Assembly: GCA_947363605.1 (NCBI GenBank)
Contig: CANAQK010000001.1
Span: 1 to 64,000 of the forward strand
Length of the DNA stretch: 64,000 bases
From: an uncultured Clostridia bacterium
Lineage (GTDB): Bacteria > Bacillota > Clostridia > Oscillospirales > Ruminococcaceae
Direction of reading: 5' to 3'
A program made the position numbers and the translations under genes. The notes under the pieces were generated by a model that saw only the letters and a list, made by a program, of their open reading frames with translations, ran no database searches and was not told the origin of the DNA. Shown here piece by piece: positions 50,587 to 60,039 of this stretch (its first letter is position 1; each line of letters starts with the position of its first letter).

Positions 50587-51264
50587 TTATTCCTCCGTCT
50601 GGCGGGGCGTCTTCCGCATCCGGCGGAGCTCCTCCGCCTGCACCCGGAACAAGAACGCGCAAAGCTTATCAGACATCGCCGGAGACAGCTCCTCAAACGA
50701 ACAGCCATAGCCCCGTTCCCCTTCTTTTTCCACCAAGCGGCGGACCCGGCAGGTAAAGTCAAAATGATCGTAGCGCAGCAGCACCCGCACATCCACCTTC
50801 TGCCCGACATCCAGCTGCCCGGCCGGCATCAGGAAGAACAGGCCGTTCAGGCTGAGGTCCTGCACCGTAACCGAAATGGTCCGGGCAACCGGCACCCCTC
50901 TGGCATTATTCACCATCAGGGTAAGCTGGCCGCGCAGCCGGGTGTGTACCCGGAAGGCTTCCCGCCGCTCCGAAACATTCACCGGCGCATAATCGGTGAT
51001 CCGGATATGCTTCGGAGTCGCCACCAAAAGCTGCCCAACCCCGAAGAACGGGACACCCTCTTTATTATTTACCTGGAAATACAGATAGGACCCGCTTTCC
51101 ATCGCCATGGGTGAAAATTCTTTCCCTTCGCTGCGCAGTTCCAAATAATCGGGCTTGATGTCTGCCAGAATTCCTTCCGCCAGCAAATCCCCCGCCGTCC
51201 CGCGCAGAGTCAGCCGTTCCCTTAAATGGCCCGCAGTCAAACGGGCTGTTGTTTCCTGTTGCAT
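50587..51264 (-). CDS. PilZ-domain cyclic di-GMP receptor, YcgR-like
   Basis: This 225-residue protein has a YcgR-N beta domain (about 1-95) and a PilZ domain (about 100-210). The two cyclic di-GMP motifs are intact: RREAFR (RxxxR) and DLSLNG (DxSxxG), followed by CRVRRLVEKEGERGYGCSFEEL. In other bacteria YcgR slows the flagellar motor when cyclic di-GMP is high. It lies 75 bp upstream of the FtsA-like gene and 8 bp after the FlhB-C-like gene, so all are probably one transcript. Confidence 0.92.
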   Translation of the reverse strand: MQQETTARLTAGHLRERLTLRGTAGDLLAEGILADIKPDYLELRSEGKEFSPMAMESGSYLYFQVNNKEGVPFFGVGQLLVATPKHIRITDYAPVNVSERREAFRVHTRLRGQLTLMVNNARGVPVARTISVTVQDLSLNGLFFLMPAGQLDVGQKVDVRVLLRYDHFDFTCRVRRLVEKEGERGYGCSFEELSPAMSDKLCAFLFRVQAEELRRMRKTPRQTEE

Positions 51265-51272
51265 TCCCGCTA

Positions 51273-51569
51273 CTACTCCTTTCGAACCGCCGGCAGGCCG
51301 TCCGGGTTTTTAATTTCAGAGGTCACCTGAAGAAGCTGGCAGTAAATTGCCGCAATCACCTGGTAAAGCTCCTGCGGGATATTGCTGCCGATCTCCAGCA
51401 TACAAAGCAGAGAGGCCGCGCTGTCATCGCGGAAAACGGGGATCCCCTTCTGCTCCGCAATATCAATAATTTTTTCCGCGATTTCGCCATAGCCGGAAGC
51501 AATAACGACCGGCGCAGCATCCTGTTCGGCGTTATATTTCAGCGCAACCGCCTTATTAGATTTTGACAT
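51273..51569 (-). CDS. FlhB C-terminal-like export switch protein (YlqH-like)
   Basis: The product is 98 residues from ATG 51569 (GGACGG upstream). It matches the soluble C-terminal domain of the export gate protein FlhB without the membrane part: ALKYNAEQDAAPVVIASGYGEIA, EKIIDIAEQKGIPVFRDDS, and LLCMLEIGSNIPQELYQVIAAI. The FlhB cleavage motif NPTH is missing (here YNAEQDAAP), so self-cleavage is not expected. Such free domains (YlqH, FhlB) can replace part of FlhB. It overlaps the upstream FliK-like gene by 14 bp, implying coupled translation. Confidence 0.87.
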   Translation of the reverse strand: MSKSNKAVALKYNAEQDAAPVVIASGYGEIAEKIIDIAEQKGIPVFRDDSAASLLCMLEIGSNIPQELYQVIAAIYCQLLQVTSEIKNPDGLPAVRKE

Positions 51570-52971
51570 TGATACCCGTCCTTTTATATGGTAATGATTT
51601 GAACACATCCATCAACGAGCGCGTATGCTCCAGCTTGTCGATCCGGATATTCCCAAAATGGTAGGGCAGCCCGGCAATGCTGGGGCTGAGCCGTTCCATC
51701 ATCTTTTCTTCAAATGTCTTCAGGTAAGCCGGCGGGCAGAGAAGCGAAAGGTCGATCGATTGTTCTCTTACGTAAAGCTCGGCTTCAAACTGGCCAATCC
51801 CTTCAATATCGAAGACGATCAGCATATGGATATCCCCCTTGCTGCCCGATCCGCCCTGACGCTCCCGTTCGTCCTCATGGCCGTTCGGGTTGATCCAGAT
51901 TTCAGCAAAGGCCTTCATCCAGTCGCTCTGGACCGGTATAACATAGTGCAGCAGCGGGGTAAAGTTGCAGGGGGAGGAAAGCAGGCTGTGGATAATCCGT
52001 TCAATTTTTTCCGCATTCAGCAGGGTGAGGGTTTCATCGCTGGTTTCCCTTCCGATAATATTAGTGAGGACATCCATGATATTGGAGCTTTCCTCTTCCC
52101 GCCCATGGGATTCGGACACAAAGAAGCTGGTCAGCGCGCGCTGAAAATCCTGACGCTGGCGGCTGTCCAGCAGTGTCATCAAATGGGCGATCGACTCCTG
52201 AAGGAAATCCGGGTTGTCGTTATAGCGGGAGAGGTTGTAAACCGTAATGGAAACCATTTTTTGCAGTTTAGGAGTAAACAGGATGCTGTCCTCCACCTCC
52301 TGGAGGATAGTAAGCACCTCGCTTTTCAGCTGCTCAAACCGGGGCGGCGCGCTCTCCTGCCGAAACTGCGCGGAAAGCTGGAGCAGCCGGGAGGAAAGCT
52401 CCCGGCTCGGCCCCACGCTCTGCCCCAAAAACTGGAGCGTATTGGCAATCCCATCCAGTACATCCTGGTTGCCCTGGTGATGGTTTACCGCCTTCAGCAG
52501 GTTGGCAACCGCCTGTTTCATTTCGGGGATCTGGACTGTTTCGGAGGAAAGGCTGCGCAGGAAATTAAACAGCTCCCCCTTAAACGCCGTAGAGGTATTT
52601 TCCTGGCGGGTCATCTCCGCCGCAATCTCCTCCGGCTGAATCAGCAAAGCATCAAAAAGCTGCTGGATATCCTGTGTCAGCGCGGTATTGTTGACCGGCA
52701 GCAGCTGGATAATCTCCTGCAGCATGAAAATATTTTTGAGAAACCCCACCGTCACTGATGGATCCTTCAGCAGATTCATCAGGATTGCCGGGGCTTCATC
52801 CCCTTGGAGCATCCCGTTATTTTGTTTTAATATCTCGCCCTGTGTGGCCGGTTTTGCGACTTTCTGAACATCCGGCAGGTTAAACGCGGCATTCGGATCC
52901 TGCAGCTGCTTGGTGACCTGCGGATCCGCCTTGTTCAAGACAGGGGTCGTTATTTTCAACAGCTCGGGCAT
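51556..52971 (-). CDS. FliK-like protein of the YlqG type
   Basis: The product is 471 residues from ATG 52971; a GTG at 52986 with a closer AAGGA site would add five. The first half is helical and rich in Gln and Leu. The C-terminal half (about 350-460) has the beta-rich pattern FDIEGIGQFEAELYVREQSIDLSLLCP, as in FliK C-terminal domains. It always pairs with the FlhB-like protein downstream in Gram-positive genomes (ylqG-ylqH in Bacillus). It may regulate export specificity or hook length. The region from 52972 to 53291 holds no gene. Confidence 0.6.
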   Translation of the reverse strand: MPELLKITTPVLNKADPQVTKQLQDPNAAFNLPDVQKVAKPATQGEILKQNNGMLQGDEAPAILMNLLKDPSVTVGFLKNIFMLQEIIQLLPVNNTALTQDIQQLFDALLIQPEEIAAEMTRQENTSTAFKGELFNFLRSLSSETVQIPEMKQAVANLLKAVNHHQGNQDVLDGIANTLQFLGQSVGPSRELSSRLLQLSAQFRQESAPPRFEQLKSEVLTILQEVEDSILFTPKLQKMVSITVYNLSRYNDNPDFLQESIAHLMTLLDSRQRQDFQRALTSFFVSESHGREEESSNIMDVLTNIIGRETSDETLTLLNAEKIERIIHSLLSSPCNFTPLLHYVIPVQSDWMKAFAEIWINPNGHEDERERQGGSGSKGDIHMLIVFDIEGIGQFEAELYVREQSIDLSLLCPPAYLKTFEEKMMERLSPSIAGLPYHFGNIRIDKLEHTRSLMDVFKSLPYKRTGINVKI

Positions 52972-53291
52972 AGCGTTGCTTTTCACCTTTTCCTTGCATA
53001 ATTTAGGGCGCTTCAAAGCCGTTTCAGAGCAGGACCCTGCCCCCGAAACGGATAAAAAAGTGAATCCCGCGGAATAAAAGTTTCTGCCGCCCTGATTCCA
53101 TAATACGCCGTTCTTTAATATATATCGTAACAAATTTGAAAAAGTTAAATGGAAATATTAAGTTTTCTGAAAATGTGTCGAAAAAAGATTATAGAGAGTT
53201 TATCGAATTTTTTACGCATCCTGCATACGGGCGCTCCCCTGAAAAACTTTCACAGAAAACGGCCGACGCTTTCTGCCCCGCTTTCGGATGC

Positions 53292-53312
53292 CCCTCCGCC
53301 ATATTCGGAGGG
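53292..53312 (+). promoter_or_regulatory. Hairpin that hides the thrS ribosome site
   Basis: CCCTCCG at 53292-53298 pairs perfectly with CGGAGGG at 53306-53312 around CCATATT. The 3' arm is the Shine-Dalgarno sequence of the ATG at 53317. No T-box features (AGGGTGGNACCGCG) were seen in the leader of about 180 bases. Confidence 0.55.
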
Positions 53313-53316
53313 ATGG

Positions 53317-55236
53317 ATGGAGGAATTTATTGAGATGAAATGTACGTTGCCCGACGGTTCCGTCCGGGAATTTCCGTCGGAAAGCACTCCGCTCGATATT
53401 GCACGCAGCATCAGCGGGAGCCTTGCCCAAAACCTCTGTTCCGCTTTGGTAGACGGTGAGATTTTGGATCTCCGCACCCCGCTGACAAAGGACTGCCGGC
53501 TGGAGCTGCTGACTTTCAAAGACGAAAAGGGCCGCGGCGCGTTCCGCCATACGGCGGCCCACATCCTGGCCCAGGCTGTCAAGCGCCTGTATCCGGAAAC
53601 CAAGCTTGCGATCGGCCCTTCGATTGCCGACGGCTTTTATTACGATTTCGACCGGGAAGGCGGGTTCGCGCCCGAGGACCTTCCGAAAATCGAAGCGGAG
53701 ATGAAAAAAATCGTCCAGGAAAACCTGCCGATTACCCGTTTTACTCTCCCGCGGGAACAGGCCCTCAGCCAGATGAAAGCCGCTTCCGAAGATTATAAGC
53801 TTGAATTGATTCAGGATCTGCCGGAAGGTGAAGAAATCAGCTTTTACCAGCAGGGCGAATATACCGACCTCTGTGCCGGCCCCCACCTCCTTTCCACCAA
53901 AGCGGTCAAGGCGTTCAAGCTTACTTCGATCGCAGGCGCCTATTGGCGGGGCAGTGAAAAAAACAAGATGCTTACCCGGATTTACGGCACCGCCTTCCCT
54001 AAGGCCTCCGAGCTGGAAGAGCATCTGAAACGTTTGGAAGAAGCCAAACGCCGCGATCACCGGCTGCTTGGACGGGAACTGGAGCTGTTCATGCTGACGG
54101 AGGAAGGCCCCGGGTTCCCTTTCTTCCTGCCTAAGGGGATGACCCTGAAAAATATCCTGATCGACTTCTGGAGACGGGTTCATACCCAGGCCGGTTATGT
54201 GGAGATTTCCACCCCGATAATGCTTAACCGGGATTTATGGGAAACCTCCGGGCACTGGGACCATTACAAAGAAAATATGTATACCACCGTCATCGACGAC
54301 ATAGATTTTGCTGTAAAGCCGATGAACTGCCCCGGCGGAATGCTGGTATACAAATCCTGCCCTCGTTCCTACCGGAGCCTGCCGCTGCGGGTCGGCGAGC
54401 TGGGCCTGGTCCACCGGCATGAAAAATCCGGCGCGCTCCACGGGCTGATGCGGGTGCGCTGCTTTACACAGGATGACGCGCATATCTTTATGACGCCGGA
54501 ACAGATCCCGGATGAAATCAAAGGGGTCGTCCATCTGATCGACAAGGTCTATAAGCTTTTCGGGTTCAAATACCATGTAGAGCTTTCCACCCGGCCGGAG
54601 AACAGCATCGGTTCGGCGGAGGACTGGGAGCTGGCGACCAATGGGCTGCGCCAGGCGCTGGATGACCTGGGAATGGATTATATCGTCAATGAAGGGGACG
54701 GCGCCTTTTACGGCCCGAAAATTGACTTCCATCTGGAGGACTCCCTCGGCCGTACCTGGCAGTGCGGGACCATCCAGCTGGATTTTCAGCTCCCTCTGCG
54801 GTTTGAAGCGGAATACACCGGCGCAGACGGGGAGAAGCACCGCCCCATCATGATCCACCGGGTGGTGTTTGGTTCGATCGAACGCTTTATCGGGATCCTG
54901 ATCGAGCATTATGCAGGGGCTTTCCCGCTTTGGCTGGCCCCGGTTCAAATGAAGGTTCTCCCTTTAAGCGAAAAGCATGAAAACTATGCCAAAACGATCC
55001 TGGCTGCGCTTCAGGAGAGAGGCTTCCGGGCCGAGCTGGACAGCCGGAATGAAAAAATCGGCTACCGGATCCGGGAGGCACAGCTGCAGAAGATCCCGTA
55101 TATGCTGATTCTGGGCGACCAGGAGGAGCGGGATCACACCATTTCGGTACGGGACCGCAAAGATGGCTCCACGGCCGTTTTAACACTGGAACAATTTCTC
55201 AGGCAGGCTTCAGACGAAGTCCTGGCCAATCAATAA
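53317..55236 (+). CDS. thrS: Threonyl-tRNA synthetase
   Basis: The product is 639 residues from ATG 53317, 5 nt after CGGAGG; ATG 53335 would give 633. Domains are TGS (about 1-65, MKCTLPDGSVREF), the editing domain with HTAAHILAQAV, the class II catalytic core and the anticodon domain (from about 535). Class II motif 2 is RHEKSGALHGLMRVRCF, motif 3 is GSIERFIGILIEHY, and zinc ligands are in MNCPGG and later DDAHIF. It loads threonine onto tRNA in the cytoplasm. It lies upstream of cheA with only 23 bp between, an unusual neighbour for a housekeeping gene. Confidence 0.97.
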   Translation: MEEFIEMKCTLPDGSVREFPSESTPLDIARSISGSLAQNLCSALVDGEILDLRTPLTKDCRLELLTFKDEKGRGAFRHTAAHILAQAVKRLYPETKLAIGPSIADGFYYDFDREGGFAPEDLPKIEAEMKKIVQENLPITRFTLPREQALSQMKAASEDYKLELIQDLPEGEEISFYQQGEYTDLCAGPHLLSTKAVKAFKLTSIAGAYWRGSEKNKMLTRIYGTAFPKASELEEHLKRLEEAKRRDHRLLGRELELFMLTEEGPGFPFFLPKGMTLKNILIDFWRRVHTQAGYVEISTPIMLNRDLWETSGHWDHYKENMYTTVIDDIDFAVKPMNCPGGMLVYKSCPRSYRSLPLRVGELGLVHRHEKSGALHGLMRVRCFTQDDAHIFMTPEQIPDEIKGVVHLIDKVYKLFGFKYHVELSTRPENSIGSAEDWELATNGLRQALDDLGMDYIVNEGDGAFYGPKIDFHLEDSLGRTWQCGTIQLDFQLPLRFEAEYTGADGEKHRPIMIHRVVFGSIERFIGILIEHYAGAFPLWLAPVQMKVLPLSEKHENYAKTILAALQERGFRAELDSRNEKIGYRIREAQLQKIPYMLILGDQEERDHTISVRDRKDGSTAVLTLEQFLRQASDEVLANQ

Positions 55237-55259
55237 TTTTTGTTAGCGGGTGAAATAGT

Positions 55260-57356
55260 ATGGGATTTATTGATCCTGGAATGGAATCCATGTTGGAAGT
55301 TTTTATTTACGAGTCAACTACACTGCTGGATCAGCTCGATGAAATTCTTTTGGATTCAGAAAAAGAAAAACAGATGAACGAGGAAAATGTCAATGAGATT
55401 TTCCGCATCATGCACACCTTGAAAGGCTCCTCTGCTATGATGGGCCTGAACGCGTTCTCCAACCTGGCGCACGCCGTAGAGGACGTTTTTGCCATTGTCC
55501 GCGAGGATCGCAGCAAGATGGACAACGTCAGTGAAACCATCTTCAACCTGGTATTCCAGGCTTCGGACTTCCTGAAGGTGGAAATTGAAGGCATACAGGG
55601 CGATGACTACGCCCCCAAAGATCCGGCGGATCTGATCCAGCAGCTGCATTCCCTGGCGGACGTCATGAACGGGAAAGCTCCCGCCGCTCCGGACCAAGCC
55701 GCCAAACCAGCCGAGGAAGCCCCTGCCGTCGGCAAGAAAGGGTTCTGCTCGATCCGGGTGCATTTCGAAGATGGCTGCCAGATGGAAAATGTCCGTGCGT
55801 TCATGCTGCTGACCCAGCTGAAAGAAGTCTGCGATGAGCTGGACTCTATCCCAGAGCATCCGGAAAACGACGCCAACCTCTGCGAAGACCTCATCCGGGA
55901 CGGCCTGATCGTCCTGTTCAAGCCTGCCAGCGCGCTGGATGATGTCATCAGCGTAATCGAAAAGGCGGTAAACGTCAAATCCTACGAGGTCCTGTCCACT
56001 ACGGAAGAACCGGAAGAAGCGCCTGCCGCAGAACCCGAAAAAGAGCCTGAGCCTCCCGCTGCCTCTGCAGCAAAAAAACCGGCTCCCTCTTCCGCATCGG
56101 AACCTTCTGCTTCCCATCCATCCGTTTCTTCTTCGGCTTCCTCTTCTGCTCCAGTAGAAACCAATGCGCATAAAAATGCGGTTAAACAAAGCCTGATCAG
56201 CGTCAATCAAAGCAAGCTGGATCAGCTGATGGATCTGGTGGGCGAGCTGGTTACGACCGAATCCATGGTGGCAAGCAACCCGGATCTGGAAGGGCTCAAG
56301 CTGGATAACTTCACGAAATCCACCCGTGAGCTGCGCAAGCTGACCGACGACCTGCAAAACGTAGTCATGTCCATGCGGATGGTCCCGCTGACCGGCACCT
56401 TCCAGAAAATGAACCGGATCGTCCGGGACATGAGCAAAAAGCTGGGCCGTCCGGTTGAGTTTGAAACCATCGGCGGCGACACGGAAGTTGATAAAACAAT
56501 CGTTGACTCCATTACCGACCCGCTGATGCACATGGTCCGCAACTCGATGGACCACGCGATTGAGCCGCCGGAAGAACGGGTGGCAAACGGTAAATCCGAA
56601 ACAGGTAAAGTAACGCTTTCCGCGCAGAATGTTGGCGGGGAAATCGTTATCAAAGTCATTGACGACGGGCGCGGCCTGGATGTCGAGCGTATCATGGCCA
56701 AGGCGCGCAACAACGGAATGCTCACCAAGCCGGAAAGCGAATACACCAGCAGTGAAATCTTCGGCATGATTATGCTTCCGGGCTTTTCGACGAATGAGAA
56801 AGTCACGGAATATTCCGGCCGCGGCGTTGGCATGGATGTCGTCCATCAGAACCTGGCGAAGGTCGGCGGTGTCATTTCGATCGAAAGCGCCAAAAATGTC
56901 GGCACCACCTTTACCATTAAAATCCCGCTGACCCTGGCGATTGTGGAAGGGATGGAGATCTCGGTAGGCAAGTCCATTTTTATTCTGCCGATCACCTCTA
57001 TCCGCCAATCCTTCAAGGTTTATGATTCCAGCCAGATCCTGCACGATACCAACGGGACAGAAATGATCATGCTGCGGGGTGAGTGCTATCCGATTCTGCG
57101 GCTGCACAGTGTTTTCGACATCCCAACCGAAGTGACGGAGCTGAACGAGGGCATCCTGATCCAGGTGGAAAACAACCGCTCCTGCGCCTGCCTGTTTGCC
57201 GACCAGCTTCTTGGTGAGCAGCAGGTGGTTGTCAAGGGCTTCCCGCCCTATCTCAGCCGTTATGACATTAAGGGCTCGGGCATCTCGGGATGCACCATTT
57301 TGGGAGACGGCAGTATCAGCCTGATTTTGGATACTAACGGCCTTTTGAATTTCTAA
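55260..57356 (+). CDS. cheA: Chemotaxis histidine kinase CheA
   Basis: This 698-residue kinase has the phosphotransfer domain with H52 in RIMHTLKGSSAMMG, a P2 domain (about 155-245), a Pro/Ala/Ser-rich linker (about 250-300), the dimerisation helices, an ATPase core with HMVRNSMDHAIE, DDGRGLD and GRGVGMD, and a CheW-like C-terminus (about 565-690). It phosphorylates CheY and CheB in response to receptors. No strong ribosome site precedes the ATG (GCGGGTG only). It is first in cheA-cheW-cheR-cheB. Confidence 0.97.
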   Translation: MGFIDPGMESMLEVFIYESTTLLDQLDEILLDSEKEKQMNEENVNEIFRIMHTLKGSSAMMGLNAFSNLAHAVEDVFAIVREDRSKMDNVSETIFNLVFQASDFLKVEIEGIQGDDYAPKDPADLIQQLHSLADVMNGKAPAAPDQAAKPAEEAPAVGKKGFCSIRVHFEDGCQMENVRAFMLLTQLKEVCDELDSIPEHPENDANLCEDLIRDGLIVLFKPASALDDVISVIEKAVNVKSYEVLSTTEEPEEAPAAEPEKEPEPPAASAAKKPAPSSASEPSASHPSVSSSASSSAPVETNAHKNAVKQSLISVNQSKLDQLMDLVGELVTTESMVASNPDLEGLKLDNFTKSTRELRKLTDDLQNVVMSMRMVPLTGTFQKMNRIVRDMSKKLGRPVEFETIGGDTEVDKTIVDSITDPLMHMVRNSMDHAIEPPEERVANGKSETGKVTLSAQNVGGEIVIKVIDDGRGLDVERIMAKARNNGMLTKPESEYTSSEIFGMIMLPGFSTNEKVTEYSGRGVGMDVVHQNLAKVGGVISIESAKNVGTTFTIKIPLTLAIVEGMEISVGKSIFILPITSIRQSFKVYDSSQILHDTNGTEMIMLRGECYPILRLHSVFDIPTEVTELNEGILIQVENNRSCACLFADQLLGEQQVVVKGFPPYLSRYDIKGSGISGCTILGDGSISLILDTNGLLNF

Positions 57357-57378
57357 GCAAAAAAAGGAGAATCTAACC

Positions 57379-57852
57379 ATGAGCGAAATTTTAACAGATC
57401 AGGAAGCCGGCGGCGTAGACGGAATGCAGGGCCAGTATCTGACCTTTTCCATCTGTGATGTGCTTTACGGCGTAGAGCTTCTGCGTGTTATTGATATTAT
57501 TATGATCCAGTCTATTACCCATGTCCCTCATCTTCCGAACTATATCAAGGGGATTATCAACCTTCGGGGCAGTGTGGTCCCGGTTATTGACGCCCGGATC
57601 AAGCTCAACCAGGAAGAGGCCGAATACGACGACAAAAACTGTATCATTATTCTGGACATCAACGGGCCTCATGTGGGGATGATCGTTGACCGGGTGGCCG
57701 AGGTTGTTTCCCCGGAACCCGATGACCTTTCCATCCCGCCCAAAGTGGAGGCCAGCGGGCGAAACCATTACCTGACCTCTGTTGCGAATATTGACAACAA
57801 AATCATTCTGAACCTCGATTGTGAGAAGTTCTTCTTGGACGACATTGCTTAA
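57379..57852 (+). CDS. cheW: Chemotaxis coupling protein CheW
   Basis: This 157-residue protein has the two-barrel CheW fold: LTFSICDVLYGVELLRVIDI, VPHLPNYIKGIINLRGSVVPVID and ILDINGPHVGMIVDRVAEVV, all family landmarks. It links CheA to the receptor tip. It is 22 bp after cheA behind AAAAGGAG and 15 bp before cheR. Length is typical. Confidence 0.96.
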   Translation: MSEILTDQEAGGVDGMQGQYLTFSICDVLYGVELLRVIDIIMIQSITHVPHLPNYIKGIINLRGSVVPVIDARIKLNQEEAEYDDKNCIIILDINGPHVGMIVDRVAEVVSPEPDDLSIPPKVEASGRNHYLTSVANIDNKIILNLDCEKFFLDDIA

Positions 57853-57867
57853 AAGGAGGTTCGAAGC

Positions 57868-58689
57868 ATGGCAGCAAACAGTATGATTGAGTTGAGCGAT
57901 CAGGAATTGGTAGAGCTCAGCCGGTTTGTTGAAGAAAAATATGGGATCGTCCTGATTAAGAAAAAGATGCTGATCCAGGGCCGGCTGTCCCATATGCTCC
58001 GGGAACGGGGAATTACTTCATTTCGGGATTATATGAATATCCTGTATAAGGACACGACCAATACCGAAATTACCAGTTTTCTCAATAAAATTACGACGAA
58101 CCATTCCTATTTCATGCGGGAATCTGAACATTTTGACTTCCTGACCAAACAGGTGCTCCCTTATCTGGAAGCAAACCGTCCCAGCAAAGTACTCCGGATC
58201 TGGAGCGCCGGATGCTCAGCTGGGCAGGAAGCTTATACGGTTGCCATGGCGATCGACGAATATTTCGGTACGCGCAAGGCCGGATGGGATACTTCCATTC
58301 TGGCTACCGATATTTCCATGAACGTACTGTCCCGCGCGAAAGCCGCCGTATATCCTGCCGCCGATATCAAAGATATTTCCCCGCAGTGGCGGAGCAAATA
58401 TTTCGTTCAGAAAGGGGCCGACCAGTTCCAGGTCTGCGATAAAATTCGTAAAGAAGTTATTTTCCGCCCCTTCAACCTGATGGATCCGATCCCGTTCAAA
58501 AATCCTTTTGACCTGATTCTCTGCCGAAATGTCATGATCTATTTTGATATGGAGACTAAAGAAAAGCTGGTGGAACGGTTTTATAATCATACGGTTTCCG
58601 GCGGTTATCTGTTTATTGGGCATTCCGAAGGCATTAATCGCTCCGCTACCCGTTTTCAGTATATTAAACCGGCTATTTATCGAAAATAA
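57868..58689 (+). CDS. cheR: Chemoreceptor glutamate methyltransferase CheR
   Basis: This 273-residue SAM-dependent enzyme methylates glutamates on chemoreceptors. The N-terminal helical domain carries KITTNHSYFMRESEHF, the catalytic domain has the SAM loop WSAGCSAGQEAYTVAM and the ATDIS motif, and FDLILCRNVMIYFD matches the active site. No pentapeptide-binding insert is evident. AAGGAGG lies 8 nt before the ATG. Confidence 0.95.
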   Translation: MAANSMIELSDQELVELSRFVEEKYGIVLIKKKMLIQGRLSHMLRERGITSFRDYMNILYKDTTNTEITSFLNKITTNHSYFMRESEHFDFLTKQVLPYLEANRPSKVLRIWSAGCSAGQEAYTVAMAIDEYFGTRKAGWDTSILATDISMNVLSRAKAAVYPAADIKDISPQWRSKYFVQKGADQFQVCDKIRKEVIFRPFNLMDPIPFKNPFDLILCRNVMIYFDMETKEKLVERFYNHTVSGGYLFIGHSEGINRSATRFQYIKPAIYRK

Positions 58690-58746
58690 ACCAGGCCGGG
58701 CTAATTTGCAAAGGCTTTTCAAAGCCGGAAAGGATTGGTTCAACAC

Positions 58747-59814
58747 ATGACACCTCCGCAAAAAAAAATCCGGGTTTTGATTGTCGATGACTCCCTGCTT
58801 TTCCGTCAAACGCTGGCCTCACGGCTGGCTACGGATCCAGCCATTGAAATTGTCGGCACTGCGGTTGATTCTTTTGACGCAATGCAGAAGATCAAAGCGC
58901 TTCGGCCAGACGCAGTAACACTGGATGTTGAAATGCCTAAAATGAACGGCATTGAGTTTCTGAAGCGCCTAATCCCAATTCATCCCATACCGGTCATCGT
59001 CGTCAGTTCCCTTCCATTGAATGTACTGGACGCGTTGGAGGCAGGTGCGGTAGACTTCGTTGAAAAGCCGAAGGTGCAGGGTGGCGAAGATTTGCAGCGT
59101 TTTGTCCGGGACTTGGCCGGAAAGCTGAAAATCGCCGCATTGGCCCATGTCCGTATGCGTCCGGCGCCCGGTGCCCCGCCCGTTCCGGCGCCTCGCAAGG
59201 TCAGTCTTTTGAACTCCGCGCGGAACGTCAGCTCGCTGATCGCTATTGGTGCTTCCACTGGGGGTACAGATGCCATTCTTGAGGTTGTTAAAAACCTGCC
59301 GGCTACTACACCCGGTGTCGTTGTTGTACAACATATGCCGCCGGTATTTACCCGGATGTATGCAGACCGGCTGGATAAAATCTGCCCCATGAAGGTCAAA
59401 GAAGCTGAAGATATGGACCGTGTTCAGCGCGGCCGGATTCTGATTGCCCCAGGTGGGTTCCAGCTGCGTGTGGCCAAAGATGTCAACGGCTATTATGTCC
59501 GCCTGTCGGAACAGGGAGTCAAGCTGAACGGGCATTGCCCTTCCGTTACAGTCATGTTTGATTCCGTTGCCCCGATTGCAGGCAAAAACGCAATCGGTGT
59601 TATCCTGACCGGCATGGGCGCTGATGGCGCGCAGGGGCTGCTGAATATGCGGCAGGCCGGCGCTTATACCATCGGCCAGGATAAAGACAGCTGCGTGGTT
59701 TACGGGATGCCGCAGGCCGCGTATAATATGGGCGCTGTTGCCAAACAAGCCCCGCTGGACAAGATCGCCGGGGAGATTATCTCACGGTTAAATGCCGGAA
59801 GTCTAAACGGATAA
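58747..59814 (+). CDS. cheB: Chemotaxis response regulator methylesterase CheB
   Basis: This 355-residue protein (ATG 58747; GGAAAGGA upstream, a TTG at 58735 is too close to it) has a receiver domain with D14-D15 and the phospho-acceptor D60 in TLDVEMPKMNG, and a methylesterase domain with S170 in IGASTGG, H196 in VVQHMP and D293 in GMGADG. It removes methyl groups from receptors when phosphorylated by CheA, opposing CheR. It is last in the operon and is followed by a strong terminator. Confidence 0.96.
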   Translation: MTPPQKKIRVLIVDDSLLFRQTLASRLATDPAIEIVGTAVDSFDAMQKIKALRPDAVTLDVEMPKMNGIEFLKRLIPIHPIPVIVVSSLPLNVLDALEAGAVDFVEKPKVQGGEDLQRFVRDLAGKLKIAALAHVRMRPAPGAPPVPAPRKVSLLNSARNVSSLIAIGASTGGTDAILEVVKNLPATTPGVVVVQHMPPVFTRMYADRLDKICPMKVKEAEDMDRVQRGRILIAPGGFQLRVAKDVNGYYVRLSEQGVKLNGHCPSVTVMFDSVAPIAGKNAIGVILTGMGADGAQGLLNMRQAGAYTIGQDKDSCVVYGMPQAAYNMGAVAKQAPLDKIAGEIISRLNAGSLNG

Positions 59815-59846
59815 AATCCGGACGGACAGCATCCGGAATGGAGAAG

Positions 59847-59876
59847 AAGGCCTCTGAGGGAACCCTCAGAGGCCTT
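59847..59876 (+). terminator. Terminator of the cheAWRB operon
   Basis: AAGGCCTCTGAGGG and CCCTCAGAGGCCTT form a perfect stem with a tiny loop; TGTG follows. It lies 32 nt after cheB. Confidence 0.85.
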
Positions 59877-60039
59877 TGTGCTGCCGTTTTATACTGGAAA
59901 ATTGTTTCGGCAAATATTCTATTTTTTAATAAATAATTCATACTAATTTAAACAATATACTCTTGTACTTTGTTATTATAAATATAAAGAATGCATTCTT
60001 TATTAAAAAAAAAAACAAAATACACAAAGGATGGTTTTT

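Noticed and set aside
53134..53334. T-box riboswitch upstream of thrS
   Set aside because: The conserved AGGGTGGNACCGCG-like sequence and a following terminator are not present.
55356..57380. A 674-codon open frame antisense to cheA
   Set aside because: It mirrors the codon phase of cheA, has no ribosome site and a His/Asp/Arg-rich composition typical of antisense shadows.
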